Below are positions 9,261 through 18,086 of a stretch of DNA of 43,098 bases, piece after piece (position 1 is the first letter of the stretch; every line of letters starts with the position of its first letter). Location: positions 539,620 to 582,717 of the forward strand of contig NZ_NGMO01000003.1 in assembly GCF_002140175.1 (NCBI RefSeq), read 5' to 3'. A model generated the notes under the pieces. The model ran no database searches and was not told the DNA's origin. It saw only the letters and a list, made by a program, of their open reading frames with translations. The translations under genes and the position numbers were made by a program. The stretch is from Candidatus Enterococcus wittei (GTDB lineage Bacteria; Bacillota; Bacilli; Lactobacillales; Enterococcaceae).

Positions 9261-9310
9261 CTCCTATACACAATGAACTGTTACTCGATTTTTAATAAAG
9301 GAGCATCCTC

Positions 9311-10276
9311 ATGTCAGAAACTTATTATGAAGCGATAAACTGGAATGAAATAGAAGATATCATCGATAAATCTACTTGGGAAAAACTGACCGAACAATTT
9401 TGGTTAGATACACGTATCCCCTTGTCTAATGACCTAGACGACTGGCGTACCCTTTCGCAACTAGAAAAAGATACTGTAGGTCATGTATTCGGTGGGTTGA
9501 CTTTACTTGATACAGTCCAATCAGAAAGTGGGATGGATCAATTACGTAAAGATGTACGTACCCCCCATGAAGAAGCGGTATTGAACAATATCCAATTCAT
9601 GGAATCTGTCCATGCAAAGAGTTATTCTTCTATTTTCAGTACCTTGAATACGAAAAAAGAAATCGAAGAAATCTTCGAATGGACAAATACAAACCCTTAT
9701 TTACAGAAAAAAGCAGAGCGTATCAACGAGATCTATAAAAATGGCACACCTTTAGAAAAGAAAATCGCTAGTGTGTTTTTAGAAACATTCTTGTTCTACT
9801 CTGGTTTCTATACTCCCCTTTACTATTTAGGGAACAATAAATTAGCCAATGTCGCAGAAATCATCAAATTGATCATCCGTGATGAATCTGTTCATGGAAC
9901 CTATATCGGCTATAAATTCCAATTAGGCTATAATGAGCTACCAGCAGCTGAGCAAGAAACATTAAAAGACTGGATGTATAATTTGTTATATGAATTATAC
10001 GAAAATGAAGAACGTTATACCGAAGAATTATACGATCCAATTGGTTGGACGGAAGAAGTGAAAACTTTCTTACGATACAATGCGAACAAAGCATTGATGA
10101 ATCTTGGGATGGATCCACTGTTTCCAGATACAGCAAATGATGTAAATCCGATCGTGATGAACGGGATCTCAACAGGAACAAGCAATCATGACTTCTTCTC
10201 CCAAGTCGGTAACGGCTACCTATTAGGAAATGTCGAAGCAATGCAAGATGAAGATTACTTGATTGGATTAGAATAA
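9311..10276 (+). CDS. nrdF: Class Ib ribonucleotide reductase small subunit NrdF
   Basis: A 321-residue di-metal radical-generating subunit. The expected ligand motifs are visible: D and E in the N-terminal half (LDTVQSESG), EAVLNNIQFMESVHAKSYS with the E and H ligands near residues 95-105, ETFLFYSGFYTPLYY, and IRDESVHGTYIGY with E and H near residues 195-200. ATG 9311 follows AAAGGAG. NrdF normally needs the flavodoxin NrdI to make its Mn(III)2-tyrosyl radical; no nrdI lies in this window. A strong terminator follows the stop. Confidence 0.96.
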   Translation: MSETYYEAINWNEIEDIIDKSTWEKLTEQFWLDTRIPLSNDLDDWRTLSQLEKDTVGHVFGGLTLLDTVQSESGMDQLRKDVRTPHEEAVLNNIQFMESVHAKSYSSIFSTLNTKKEIEEIFEWTNTNPYLQKKAERINEIYKNGTPLEKKIASVFLETFLFYSGFYTPLYYLGNNKLANVAEIIKLIIRDESVHGTYIGYKFQLGYNELPAAEQETLKDWMYNLLYELYENEERYTEELYDPIGWTEEVKTFLRYNANKALMNLGMDPLFPDTANDVNPIVMNGISTGTSNHDFFSQVGNGYLLGNVEAMQDEDYLIGLE

Positions 10277-10292
10277 TCGATATTTAAAACAG

Positions 10293-10326
10293 AAAAAAAG
10301 AGCTGAGGTTTTTCAGCTCTTTTTTG
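10293..10326. terminator. Bidirectional terminator between nrdF and ald
   Basis: Stem GAGCTGA/TCAGCTC flanked by A-run and T-run on either side, so it can end transcription both of nrdF (plus strand) and of ald (minus strand). Confidence 0.88.
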
Positions 10327-10342
10327 TTGTTCGAACAATTTA

Positions 10343-11443
10343 TTAGATCAGCTCGTCCAATGACTCAGCTGTTCGATCAAAGACCTCTCCTACTTTGGCA
10401 CAAGTCAGTTTTCCTTTATAGGTACTCACTCCTGGCAAGAGTTCAGGATAATATTGTACTGCTTTTTCAAGACTTTGAGAGGCTAGGCATTTTACGTAAT
10501 CTAAAGTGACATTGGTCAATGCTAAGGTTGACGTTTGCGGTACCAAACCTGGCATATTGGCAACCGAATAATGGATTACGCCATGCTTCACAAAAGTCGG
10601 ATTGTCATGGGTAGTGGGGTGACTGGTCTCAAAACATCCTCCCTGATCAATAGCAATATCTACTAAGACTGTTCCATCTTTCATTTTCTTCACTAATTGC
10701 TCGGTCACTAGATGAGGGGCTTTTTTCCCTGGTAATAGAACAGAACCAATGACAATATCACTAGCTAATGTGGCCATCTCGATATTAGATGGACTTGAAT
10801 ACAATGTTTTCACTTGACCATTAAATAGTTCAGACAATTCACGTAATCGTGCGACATTATTATCTAGGACCGTCACATCTGCTCCTATGCCATGTAAATA
10901 GTAGGCCGCATTGACACCAGCGACTCCACCACCTAAGACGACTGCTTGAACAGGAAGTACGCCTGTAACACCTGAAATCAATTTACCACTTTGTTTGGCT
11001 AAAATTTCCGCTCCTAAAAGCCCTCCTAAACGACCTGCCACTTCACTCATTGGCGCAAGTAATGGAAATGTCCCATTTTTCGTGACCATTTCATAGGCAA
11101 TAGCCGTTGTTTTTGCTTCAATCAGCGCTTCTGTTAATTCAAGATTGGCAGCTAGATGTAGATACGTAAAAATTGTTAAATCTTCTCTAAAATAGCGATA
11201 TTCTGAATTCAACGGTTCTTTTACTTTGATCACTAAATCAGCTGTCCAAACTGCTTGTGCGTCTGTTTTGATTTGTGCCCCAGATGCACGGTACTGGTCA
11301 TCTGAAAAACCAGACCCCTGCCCCGCTCCTGTTTCTACATATACTTTATGACCCAACTTGATTAACTCTTCTACCCCAGCTGGTGTCAGTCCGACCCGTT
11401 TTTCAGAATTTTTGATTTCTTTTGGTACACCGATTACTGTCAT
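10343..11443 (-). CDS. ald: Alanine dehydrogenase
   Basis: A 366-residue NAD-dependent enzyme that interconverts L-alanine and pyruvate plus ammonia. The N-terminal MTVIGVPKEIKNSEKRVGLTP is the family hallmark. Further visible features are YLHLAAN, the lysine and histidine region ending in EMV, the Rossmann motif VLGGGVAGVNAA, and DQGGCFETSHPTTHDNP. I chose ATG 11443 because AAGGAGA lies seven bases upstream and because the family starts here; an upstream extension to 11467 has no support. It converges on nrdF and shares its terminator. An inverted repeat (11465-11491) lies in its leader. Confidence 0.95.
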   Translation of the reverse strand: MTVIGVPKEIKNSEKRVGLTPAGVEELIKLGHKVYVETGAGQGSGFSDDQYRASGAQIKTDAQAVWTADLVIKVKEPLNSEYRYFREDLTIFTYLHLAANLELTEALIEAKTTAIAYEMVTKNGTFPLLAPMSEVAGRLGGLLGAEILAKQSGKLISGVTGVLPVQAVVLGGGVAGVNAAYYLHGIGADVTVLDNNVARLRELSELFNGQVKTLYSSPSNIEMATLASDIVIGSVLLPGKKAPHLVTEQLVKKMKDGTVLVDIAIDQGGCFETSHPTTHDNPTFVKHGVIHYSVANMPGLVPQTSTLALTNVTLDYVKCLASQSLEKAVQYYPELLPGVSTYKGKLTCAKVGEVFDRTAESLDELI

Positions 11444-11464
11444 ACAACTATCTCCTTTCAGTTT

Positions 11465-11491
11465 CACTTCCTTTTCACTTATCAGGAAGTG
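11465..11491. promoter_or_regulatory. Inverted repeat in the ald leader
   Basis: CACTTCC (11465-11471) and GGAAGTG (11485-11491) are separated by 13 bp just upstream of the ald ribosome binding site. It could be an operator or a leader hairpin. A TATAAT-like -10 for ald lies further upstream (rc of ATTATA near 11527). Confidence 0.45.
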
Positions 11492-11593
11492 AATGTTAAC
11501 GTTATTTTTATTCCCCTATAAATCAATTATAGTATGGAACAAATGAAAAAGACATCAGTACCCCTTTCCCATTCACTTTTTCTAAATCACTCT

Positions 11594-11642
11594 AAATAAA
11601 AAAGGAACAAGTGAAGACAGCCTAACTTGCTTCACTTGTTCC
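11594..11642 (-). terminator. Rho-independent terminator on the minus strand
   Basis: A perfect 12-bp stem GGAACAAGTGAA (11604-11615) / TTCACTTGTTCC (11631-11642), followed on the minus strand by seven T residues. It would stop transcription from the hyaluronate lyase before ald, although it lies 340 bp after the lyase stop codon. Confidence 0.8.
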
Positions 11643-11979
11643 ATAGGATGAAGAAAAGTAGCTGATCCTTCTTAAAAAAGCATAAAGTGTACTTCTACTC
11701 TTCAATATTTTAGGAAAAATCTCAAAAAATATCGAAAGTGAGCTTCGATAATCCCCTCATTGCTCTGATCAAAACGCCGCTATTATAACATGTTATTCTA
11801 ATCAACTTAAGTGTAGAGATCGGCCTAACTTTTAGGTGTTCGTGCTAAAACCCGCTTTCTAAAACACTTTCTATGAAAATAACCAAATGAATCTTGAGTA
11901 TACGAAAAGTTATTTTTTGATTATTTTATCTCTTGGATCTAAAAACGTTGTTTCAAACACTATTTTTTAAATCCCCTAT
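11643..11979. other. Intergenic region after the lyase gene
   Basis: No gene recognised. It contains one copy of the palindrome TAACATGTTA (11786-11795), the putative operator of the locus, and a short segment near 11824-11846 resembling the terminal repeat of the IS3-type remnant at 29998 (ACACCTAAAAGTTAG in reverse). Both hint at rearranged or decayed DNA. Confidence 0.45.
11786..11795. promoter_or_regulatory. TAACATGTTA palindrome, isolated copy
   Basis: Same 10-bp palindrome as the putative GntR operators at 17906 and 18033. Here it is downstream of the lyase and upstream of ald, with no adjacent start codon, so its role is unclear. Confidence 0.4.
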
Positions 11980-14900
11980 TTACTTCACTACAATCGTTTT
12001 ACTTTCAAATCTCGAAAAATCGATCGTAAAAGTATGTGTTTGATCGTCATATACGATTCCCTCACTCATTGAAAGTACTTCGGTAAAGTCATTCGGCAAA
12101 GTGAGTTTGATTGGTTCTTTGGCTTGTGTTGGATTAGCAATGGTGTAAATCTGCTGATTCGTTTTTGTTTGTTTCAGTAATGAAATTGGTCGATTGGTTT
12201 TGATTCCTGCCAGTTCACCACCTTCTTCATACCAAAAATTAATCCCAAAATATCCTGCATCTTGTACTTCTACTGCTTGGATTTCTTTTGTATTTTTTAA
12301 AATGCTCACTGGTTGTTGATTTGCATAAGTTGCTATTTCAGATTGATTGACTCCGGGAAGCATAACGTAGGCATAATTTTCATCTACCGGGTGTTTACCA
12401 TGATCAATCAAGAATTTACGGTACTCTCCTGTATATTGGGTCTCACTAGGGAACGCTCCATTGATTTCGCCATAGCTTCCTTTTCTCGTTTCATTAATAA
12501 CCTGAACCTTTTCTTTTTGTGGAAAATAGTAGCCAATCGAAGCATTGGGACGATCTGATTCTAATAATAACCATTCTTTCTCACTTTCCTCATTTGTCTG
12601 TGAGATTGTTCCCTGATCTGAATGTACTTGATACAGGTATTCATCATTTAAAAGCCGATTGTCCACAACTGTTTCGATCGAAGCTGTAGTATTACCCGTA
12701 ATACCAGCACCTAGAGCAATGATTTGTTTGTCAAGAATAAACCATGACTTTTTGGCTTGCAAATCCATAGGCAGTAGCGCTCCATTGTTTTTAGTTCCTC
12801 CTTTATTCAATGCCATTCCCACTATTGCTTGTTCATTCGCCGCTACACCACCGACCCATTGTTCCTTAGAGGTCACCGTTGTAAATGCTGACACTTCATC
12901 TTCTAAAGATATCGTATCAACAGTTGTCCCTGGCAAACGATACGGATCGATAGTTGGCCAGTAACTATTGCCAAATTGCACTTGATCGTCATTGTAAAGA
13001 TAGATCATCCCATCAGAAGTATGCCATCCACGTTGATTTTCTAAATTTCCCGCTTCAAAAGACGAAATTCGATTTGAGTACATGCTTAATCCAAGCATAT
13101 AATTGTGCGTTCTTTGAACAAATCGATCCATTGCCCCATACATCTTCGTGCCGATAAATGGTAGTTGTTCTCCATTTATACTTTGGTCGGCCATTAACGC
13201 AGTGGTCATTAGTAGATCATTAAAATCTCTAGTATTTGTTAAGTAATACTCTGGATTGAAGGACATCCAATGCTTGACTGCTTCTTTCAACACTTTTTGT
13301 TGTTTTTCAGGAGCAAAGTTCGCTACAATCAATAAATTATACATTGTTGTTGAACCATACCCTACTTTTGTACTTGCTGGCGCACGTGAGATCGATCGAC
13401 CATTCACTAAAGGAAGCATTTCACCCTGATAAATCAATGGAATGAATGCTCTTTGGACATTCTCCACAAACGTTTTTGTCTCTTCTTCAGCTAAAGTATA
13501 AGAAGAATCTCGAATAATGCATAAAATTTGTCCCACTCCTTTTACCAATACATTCCCGTAAGATCCGGTATAAGGAATCGTTTCATGTTGGATAAATGAA
13601 CCATCTGGGTAAAATCCGTCCCCACTATCCACCAGTTTGAATACTTCTTTGATACTCGTAACCGCTTCTTGCACTTTCCATACATCTTTTTGTAAAATTC
13701 CGATTCCTAAAACGGTTTGTGCTAAATCCGTACGATTGGCACCTGTGGTGGAGAAATTTGGAATAAAATCTAGGTTTACAAATGTTCCTTGTGGCTTCGT
13801 ATAAAGTTGCTGATAAGGATTTGGGACATATTGACTTAAGGCTTGTGTGTACTTTTGTCTTTGTTCTTCTGATAATTGTGTATCAAGAATCATGAGAATA
13901 TTAACGAACTTTTGAGGCACTCCGATTTGCCAATCCCACCAATTCCCATGATATTTATTCCCATCGTATCCTTTTTTCGTAATCATAAAATCCAAGCCAT
14001 CTTTAATTGCTTGACTGATTTCTTGGTTTTGATAAATACTTGTTCCTTTAGTTCCATAAGCTAATGCTAGTTTTTGCAATTTGGTAAATTGTGTCGTCAA
14101 ATCAGCAGAAGGTGTATTCCCTGACTCTAACGGCCATAAATAAGTACGATCTGTTTCCTTATTCAAAGTATCATACAGTTGTTCTGCTTCTTTTGATAAA
14201 GCGGTTACATATTTTTTGATAGCTGAATGATTTAGATCAATCTCTTCAGATACAAGTTGCTTTCTCCAGTTTTCTTTCATTTGTTGGAATTGTGGTGTAG
14301 GATCTTCGACAGTGATGCTGTTCACCTCACCGCTTCTAATAGAGCGCACGTTCAGATCGCTTTTTTGGCCAAATAAACGGATTCCCGCATACCCTGACCA
14401 GTCTCCATCAATCGATGTTCCATCTGGATAAATCACTTCTTCATTCTCGTAAAGCAACTGTTGATTCAAATAGACTTGGATTGCTTTTCCTTCATAGCGT
14501 ATCAACAATTGATAAGTTTGTCCTGAAATCAATTCAGGGCCAACAATAGAAGTCAGCCATTTACCTCCTGGTTGACCTAGTTGCCATTTGCCATCACGCA
14601 TGTACGCAAAAGATTGCCAGCGAGACGATTGATCAGGATCACCACGAAACACGAGACCAAAGTTTGCTTGCCCTTCATACAAGAAAGTAAATTCTACATC
14701 ACCCGAAGTTCGTATTCCTGTATTCAAATGAAGAGAGACCGATTCATATTGTGCGTTTAGCACCTGATTTGCAATATGTAACCCAGAAGAATCAGTTACT
14801 TTCTCTGCTTTTCCAACGATATCTTGCCAATCACCTATTTGCTGTGTAAAATCCGACTCATAATCTGCATTTGTAGGATTCACTTGCACTACCTCCTTTA

Positions 14901-15000
14901 TTTCTTCTGCATTTATTTGCCCTTCGCTATTCATGCCAATACTTAAAATAAACATACATCCTAAAGCCATGAAACCTTTATTACTTAACCAGCCTCTCAT
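11980..15000 (-). CDS. Secreted polysaccharide lyase family 8 hyaluronate lyase
   Basis: A 1006-residue secreted enzyme that cleaves hyaluronan, and possibly chondroitin, by beta-elimination to unsaturated disaccharides. A signal peptide spans about residues 1-31. Residues about 50-220 resemble a jelly-roll carbohydrate-binding domain. The alpha/alpha toroid follows with NWWDWQIGVP near 352 (aromatic patch). The PL8 catalytic triad is Asn422 (TTGANRTD), His472 (QHETIPYTG) and Tyr481 (GSYG); the spacings of 50 and 9 residues equal those of pneumococcal hyaluronate lyase (N349/H399/Y408). C-terminal beta domains complete it. No sortase signal is present, so it is released. ATG 15000 follows AGGGGAG. 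It lies downstream of PTS genes that probably import its product. Confidence 0.92.
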   Translation of the reverse strand: MRGWLSNKGFMALGCMFILSIGMNSEGQINAEEIKEVVQVNPTNADYESDFTQQIGDWQDIVGKAEKVTDSSGLHIANQVLNAQYESVSLHLNTGIRTSGDVEFTFLYEGQANFGLVFRGDPDQSSRWQSFAYMRDGKWQLGQPGGKWLTSIVGPELISGQTYQLLIRYEGKAIQVYLNQQLLYENEEVIYPDGTSIDGDWSGYAGIRLFGQKSDLNVRSIRSGEVNSITVEDPTPQFQQMKENWRKQLVSEEIDLNHSAIKKYVTALSKEAEQLYDTLNKETDRTYLWPLESGNTPSADLTTQFTKLQKLALAYGTKGTSIYQNQEISQAIKDGLDFMITKKGYDGNKYHGNWWDWQIGVPQKFVNILMILDTQLSEEQRQKYTQALSQYVPNPYQQLYTKPQGTFVNLDFIPNFSTTGANRTDLAQTVLGIGILQKDVWKVQEAVTSIKEVFKLVDSGDGFYPDGSFIQHETIPYTGSYGNVLVKGVGQILCIIRDSSYTLAEEETKTFVENVQRAFIPLIYQGEMLPLVNGRSISRAPASTKVGYGSTTMYNLLIVANFAPEKQQKVLKEAVKHWMSFNPEYYLTNTRDFNDLLMTTALMADQSINGEQLPFIGTKMYGAMDRFVQRTHNYMLGLSMYSNRISSFEAGNLENQRGWHTSDGMIYLYNDDQVQFGNSYWPTIDPYRLPGTTVDTISLEDEVSAFTTVTSKEQWVGGVAANEQAIVGMALNKGGTKNNGALLPMDLQAKKSWFILDKQIIALGAGITGNTTASIETVVDNRLLNDEYLYQVHSDQGTISQTNEESEKEWLLLESDRPNASIGYYFPQKEKVQVINETRKGSYGEINGAFPSETQYTGEYRKFLIDHGKHPVDENYAYVMLPGVNQSEIATYANQQPVSILKNTKEIQAVEVQDAGYFGINFWYEEGGELAGIKTNRPISLLKQTKTNQQIYTIANPTQAKEPIKLTLPNDFTEVLSMSEGIVYDDQTHTFTIDFSRFESKTIVVK

Positions 15001-15079
15001 TATAATTCTCCCCTAAAAAATTTATTCATTCAATTAAAAAGTCAAAAAAAAAAAAATAGTAATACAAAAAGCTACTACT

Positions 15080-15150
15080 TCAAAAAATAAACGGAAGAAT
15101 CCAAATACATGAAAAGTGATCTTCGGATTCTTCGACTTATTTTTTGAAGC
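15080..15150. terminator. Large bidirectional terminator between PTS EIID and the lyase
   Basis: GAAGAATCC (15094-15102) pairs with GGATTCTTC (15125-15133), flanked by CAAAAAATAA and TTATTTTTTG, which also pair. Read on the minus strand it would end the PTS transcript before the lyase gene. The rest of the 15001-15337 gap is AT-rich with no gene. Confidence 0.75.
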
Positions 15151-15337
15151 TAAATACCCATCTGTATAAATAGAACTTTTGAAGGCGTATTCAGTGAAAA
15201 GGATGAAATTTTGATCCATTTTTCTTATTCCACATTCTTCTCACTTCGTTTAATACATTACTCTTAATACTCTTTTTTGGATCTGTCACAATCTTTTTCC
15301 CAAAAATATTCTTTCGTATTGTGTTATCCTACAAATA

Positions 15338-16144
15338 TCACCCTAGAATCCCTGCGGCGCTTAAAGCGATAGAAAGAATCAAAATGATCCAAATGACACG
15401 TGTCGAATTTAATTTTTTCTGACCTAACATCCAATATGTCAGTAGTACTAATAATACAGGGACCAATGAAGGTAAGATGGCATCCATCGTATCTTGGATC
15501 ACTAGTTCTACCCCATTCTTTTTATAAACAAAAGGAACAGTCGCTTTGATCACTGAAGGAATCAACGCCCCTATGACTGTGATCCCTAGAACCGTCGCTG
15601 CGTTAGTAAATGCGGCCAATTTATTTTTTAAGGTGGTGACTAATTTTACCCCTTGCTTATAACCAAGTGGTAATAATGCTGCACGACCAAAAAGCAATGC
15701 GATATTTGCAATGATCCAAATGACACAACCAACGATCGAACCACTTTGTGCTAATGTCCCAGCAATAGATCCAAAAATAGTTCCCCAAATCACGTGAAAT
15801 AATGAATCACCGACTCCAGCAAGCGACCCCATCAAGGCTGTCTTCAAAGCAATAATTGTATCTTTTGCTTTATAGCCATCTTCTTCTTCAATCGCTACAT
15901 CAATCCCCATAATCAAATTACCAAAAATTGCATTCGTATTGAAAAACTGATTATGAGTTTTCAACATATCTTGTAATTGTGACTGGTCTCCCCCATAAAA
16001 TTTTTTTAACACCGGTAAAATACCATATAAATAACCCGAACTCATCATTCGTTCATAGTTCCAGTTCAATTGACTTCCAAGGATATAACGCCAACTGATT
16101 GCGTTTAATTCTTTTTTTGTTAATTTCTGGTTATTCATCGCCAT
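15338..16144 (-). CDS. PTS EIID, mannose/fructose/sorbose family
   Basis: A 268-residue membrane component of a mannose-family PTS permease. The N-terminal LTKKELNAISWRYILGSQLNWNYERM matches the EIID family start, followed by NTNAIFGNLIMGIDVAIEEE and GSLAGVGDSLFHVIWGT, with hydrophobic spans to the C-terminus. I start it at ATG 16144 (MAMNNQ), five bases after GGAGG; the ribosome binding site lies inside the end of the EIIC gene, which overlaps by 14 bp. With EIIC it forms the transport channel. Because of its neighbours I infer the substrate is an unsaturated glycosaminoglycan disaccharide or an amino-sugar disaccharide (AgaD-like). Confidence 0.92.
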   Translation of the reverse strand: MAMNNQKLTKKELNAISWRYILGSQLNWNYERMMSSGYLYGILPVLKKFYGGDQSQLQDMLKTHNQFFNTNAIFGNLIMGIDVAIEEEDGYKAKDTIIALKTALMGSLAGVGDSLFHVIWGTIFGSIAGTLAQSGSIVGCVIWIIANIALLFGRAALLPLGYKQGVKLVTTLKNKLAAFTNAATVLGITVIGALIPSVIKATVPFVYKKNGVELVIQDTMDAILPSLVPVLLVLLTYWMLGQKKLNSTRVIWIILILSIALSAAGILG

Positions 16145-16928
16145 CAAATCCTCCTTCAAATGTTCCTGATGTTGTCATTGTTTGGACCTCTGCCTCTTTC
16201 GCACTGTCGCGCTTGAATACTAACATTGCAGCAATCACGCCTACGATTGAAATTCCAAGCATTGGTACTTGCAAATACGCAGATAAAAAGAAACCTAGAA
16301 GAAGATACGGAATATACTGTTTCGTTGGAAGATAATGAAGCAAAATCGCTACCCCAACCACTGGTAATACCCCACCAGCTGTTCTTAAACCAGTCATCAA
16401 CCACTCAGGTGTATTATCCGTGATCGTTGATACTGCTGCATCACCGACTAGTAACATCAATAAAATCGGAATCGCACGTGAAAATCCCCAAAGAAATGAA
16501 CCAGATAAAACTAAGCGCGGAATACGATTGATATTCATTCCTTCAATCGCTTTATCGATACGGTGCAAAAGAAAAACATTACAGAAACGAGCCACAACAT
16601 CTAGTTGTAACATCAATAGTGACACCGGCACAGCTAAACCGATCCCGTATTCTGCCCCTTTACCAGAAATAACCGCAAAAGCAGTTCCAAGTACAGCCCC
16701 TGTAAAATAATCAGGAACAGATGCCCCACCAAAAGCAGCAATTCCTAAACGCATCAATTGTAATGTTCCCCCTACCATCAATCCAGTTTCGAGATCTCCC
16801 ATGATCATCCCGGAAATCATTCCTGCAATTGCTGGTTGTGTTAAAGTATTTGAAATAAGTGAATCATTAATCGCAATAAAAGCATAAACAGTTATCAATA
16901 AAATTTGGTACATGGCTAAGTGTTGCAT
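16131..16928 (-). CDS. PTS EIIC, mannose/fructose/sorbose family
   Basis: A 265-residue polytopic membrane protein. The stretches QPAIAGMISGMIMGDLETGLMVGGTLQLM and GAFGGASVPDYFTGAVLGTAFA-like residues match sorbose-type EIIC proteins. It has about seven to eight hydrophobic segments and a charged tail. ATG 16928 follows GGAGGGAAACAAG, 17 bp after the EIIAB stop. It overlaps the EIID start, which indicates translational coupling. AgaC-like; the substrate is inferred only from context. Confidence 0.92.
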   Translation of the reverse strand: MQHLAMYQILLITVYAFIAINDSLISNTLTQPAIAGMISGMIMGDLETGLMVGGTLQLMRLGIAAFGGASVPDYFTGAVLGTAFAVISGKGAEYGIGLAVPVSLLMLQLDVVARFCNVFLLHRIDKAIEGMNINRIPRLVLSGSFLWGFSRAIPILLMLLVGDAAVSTITDNTPEWLMTGLRTAGGVLPVVGVAILLHYLPTKQYIPYLLLGFFLSAYLQVPMLGISIVGVIAAMLVFKRDSAKEAEVQTMTTSGTFEGGFDGDE

Positions 16929-16945
16929 CTTGTTTCCCTCCTAAA

Positions 16946-17869
16946 TCACTTTCTTAGTCTTTCCATAAAGTCAATCACTGGATCATTTGGTACTAATTGA
17001 GCTGTGATTTTAACATTTTTCGCAGCAATCGCTTCAAATACCTCTTCTTCTTCTTTCATTACTTTGATACTTTTAGTGACTTCTCTTGCTCCATCTTTAT
17101 AACTCATATTACCGACATTGAGTATGGATAGCTCTCCACCAGCTTCTAAATATCTTAAGGAATCGGTCGGGTTTTTGAATAATAGAAACAGGCGTTGCTT
17201 GCCGTATTTACCTGATTGGATATTCTTTGCTGCATCTTCAACCGTTAAAACAGATAAACGCATAGATGTAGGCGCTGCCATTCTTAACGAAGATTTTTGT
17301 AAATGATCCATTGCTGCTTCATCATTGATTACGATAATTCGTTGTGTATTCAAACTTGTCGACCAAATACCAGCAACTTGTCCATGGATCAATCGTTCAT
17401 CGATGCGGACATTCACAATATTGGCTTTTCCTTTGTATGCTTTGTATAAGTCTAGATCTTCTTCAGCTGCTTGTTCTTCTTGAATCTCTGTTTTCTTCAT
17501 TTTTTGTTTGACATCTGTAATGCCACCCTTCGCAAGCTCGATCAAAGTATCAACAGTTGCCTGTTGATTCAATGTAGCTTCCATCACGAGAGGAAGAGAC
17601 ATACCGGCAATAATCGCTACTTCTTCATTTTCTAAATAATTTTTTAGTGCGGTGTTACAAGGTGTACCTCCTAATAGATCTGCTATGATCAAAGTCGATC
17701 CGTTAAGGGCTTTCATTTTAGTTAGTAATTCATCCTCAAATTGTAAATTATCCCCGTCTGGCCTTAAAGATAGTGCATGGACATGTGGTTGCTTGCCTAC
17801 GATCATTTCTAAACTTGCCTTGACACCTTCGGCCATACTACCATGGCTGATCAATAGGATATTATTCAT
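16946..17869 (-). CDS. PTS EIIAB fusion, mannose/fructose/sorbose family
   Basis: A 307-residue cytoplasmic phosphotransfer protein. The EIIA domain (residues 1 to about 125) starts MNNILLISHGSMAEG with phosphoacceptor His9 and has DLLGGTPCN. A charged linker (about 122-147) leads to the EIIB domain, with VRIDERLIHGQVAGIW carrying His162. Both domains being on one polypeptide resembles ManX. The start is ATG 17869, with AAGGAGG seven bases upstream; a longer frame to 17911 runs over an operator and is not used. It is the first gene of the PTS operon and has a well-formed promoter at 17932-17960. Confidence 0.93.
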   Translation of the reverse strand: MNNILLISHGSMAEGVKASLEMIVGKQPHVHALSLRPDGDNLQFEDELLTKMKALNGSTLIIADLLGGTPCNTALKNYLENEEVAIIAGMSLPLVMEATLNQQATVDTLIELAKGGITDVKQKMKKTEIQEEQAAEEDLDLYKAYKGKANIVNVRIDERLIHGQVAGIWSTSLNTQRIIVINDEAAMDHLQKSSLRMAAPTSMRLSVLTVEDAAKNIQSGKYGKQRLFLLFKNPTDSLRYLEAGGELSILNVGNMSYKDGAREVTKSIKVMKEEEEVFEAIAAKNVKITAQLVPNDPVIDFMERLRK

Positions 17870-17905
17870 CACTCTTCCTCCTTTGTTGAAATTAAACCAT
17901 TCACT

Positions 17906-17915
17906 TAACATGTTA
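17906..17915. promoter_or_regulatory. TAACATGTTA operator, downstream of the PTS promoter
   Basis: Perfect 10-bp palindrome about 17 bp downstream of the -10 box of the EIIAB promoter, in the 5' leader, a position suited to repression by the adjacent GntR regulator. Confidence 0.7.
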
Positions 17916-17931
17916 GCTGTTGAACAAGTAC

Positions 17932-17960
17932 ACTATATCACATAACAATCAAAACGTAAA
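17932..17960 (-). promoter_or_regulatory. Promoter of the PTS operon
   Basis: Minus strand: -35 TTTACG (17955-17960), 17-bp spacer, -10 TATAGT (17932-17937). It is bracketed by operator-like palindromes at 17906 and 17971. Confidence 0.7.
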
Positions 17961-17970
17961 CCTAACATCT

Positions 17971-17980
17971 TAACATATTA
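17971..17980. promoter_or_regulatory. TAACATATTA operator variant upstream of the PTS promoter
   Basis: It differs from the palindrome TAACATGTTA by one base and sits 10 bp upstream of the -35 box. With 17906 and 18033 it makes three sites in the divergent region. Confidence 0.55.
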
Positions 17981-18032
17981 TGTTTTTCTATATATATTTT
18001 TTTACAAGGATTATGATTTGATAAAGCCAAGT

Positions 18033-18042
18033 TAACATGTTA
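18033..18042. promoter_or_regulatory. TAACATGTTA operator upstream of the GntR gene
   Basis: Perfect palindrome 45 bp before the TTG start of the regulator gene, consistent with autoregulation. Confidence 0.7.
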
Positions 18043-18086
18043 TGGTAATCATTAGAAGAAAATCAATAAACTGGAGGATGTTTATT

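Noticed and set aside
15034-15219. 61-codon minus-strand frame before the lyase
   Set aside because: It lies across a large terminator hairpin and has no ribosome binding site.
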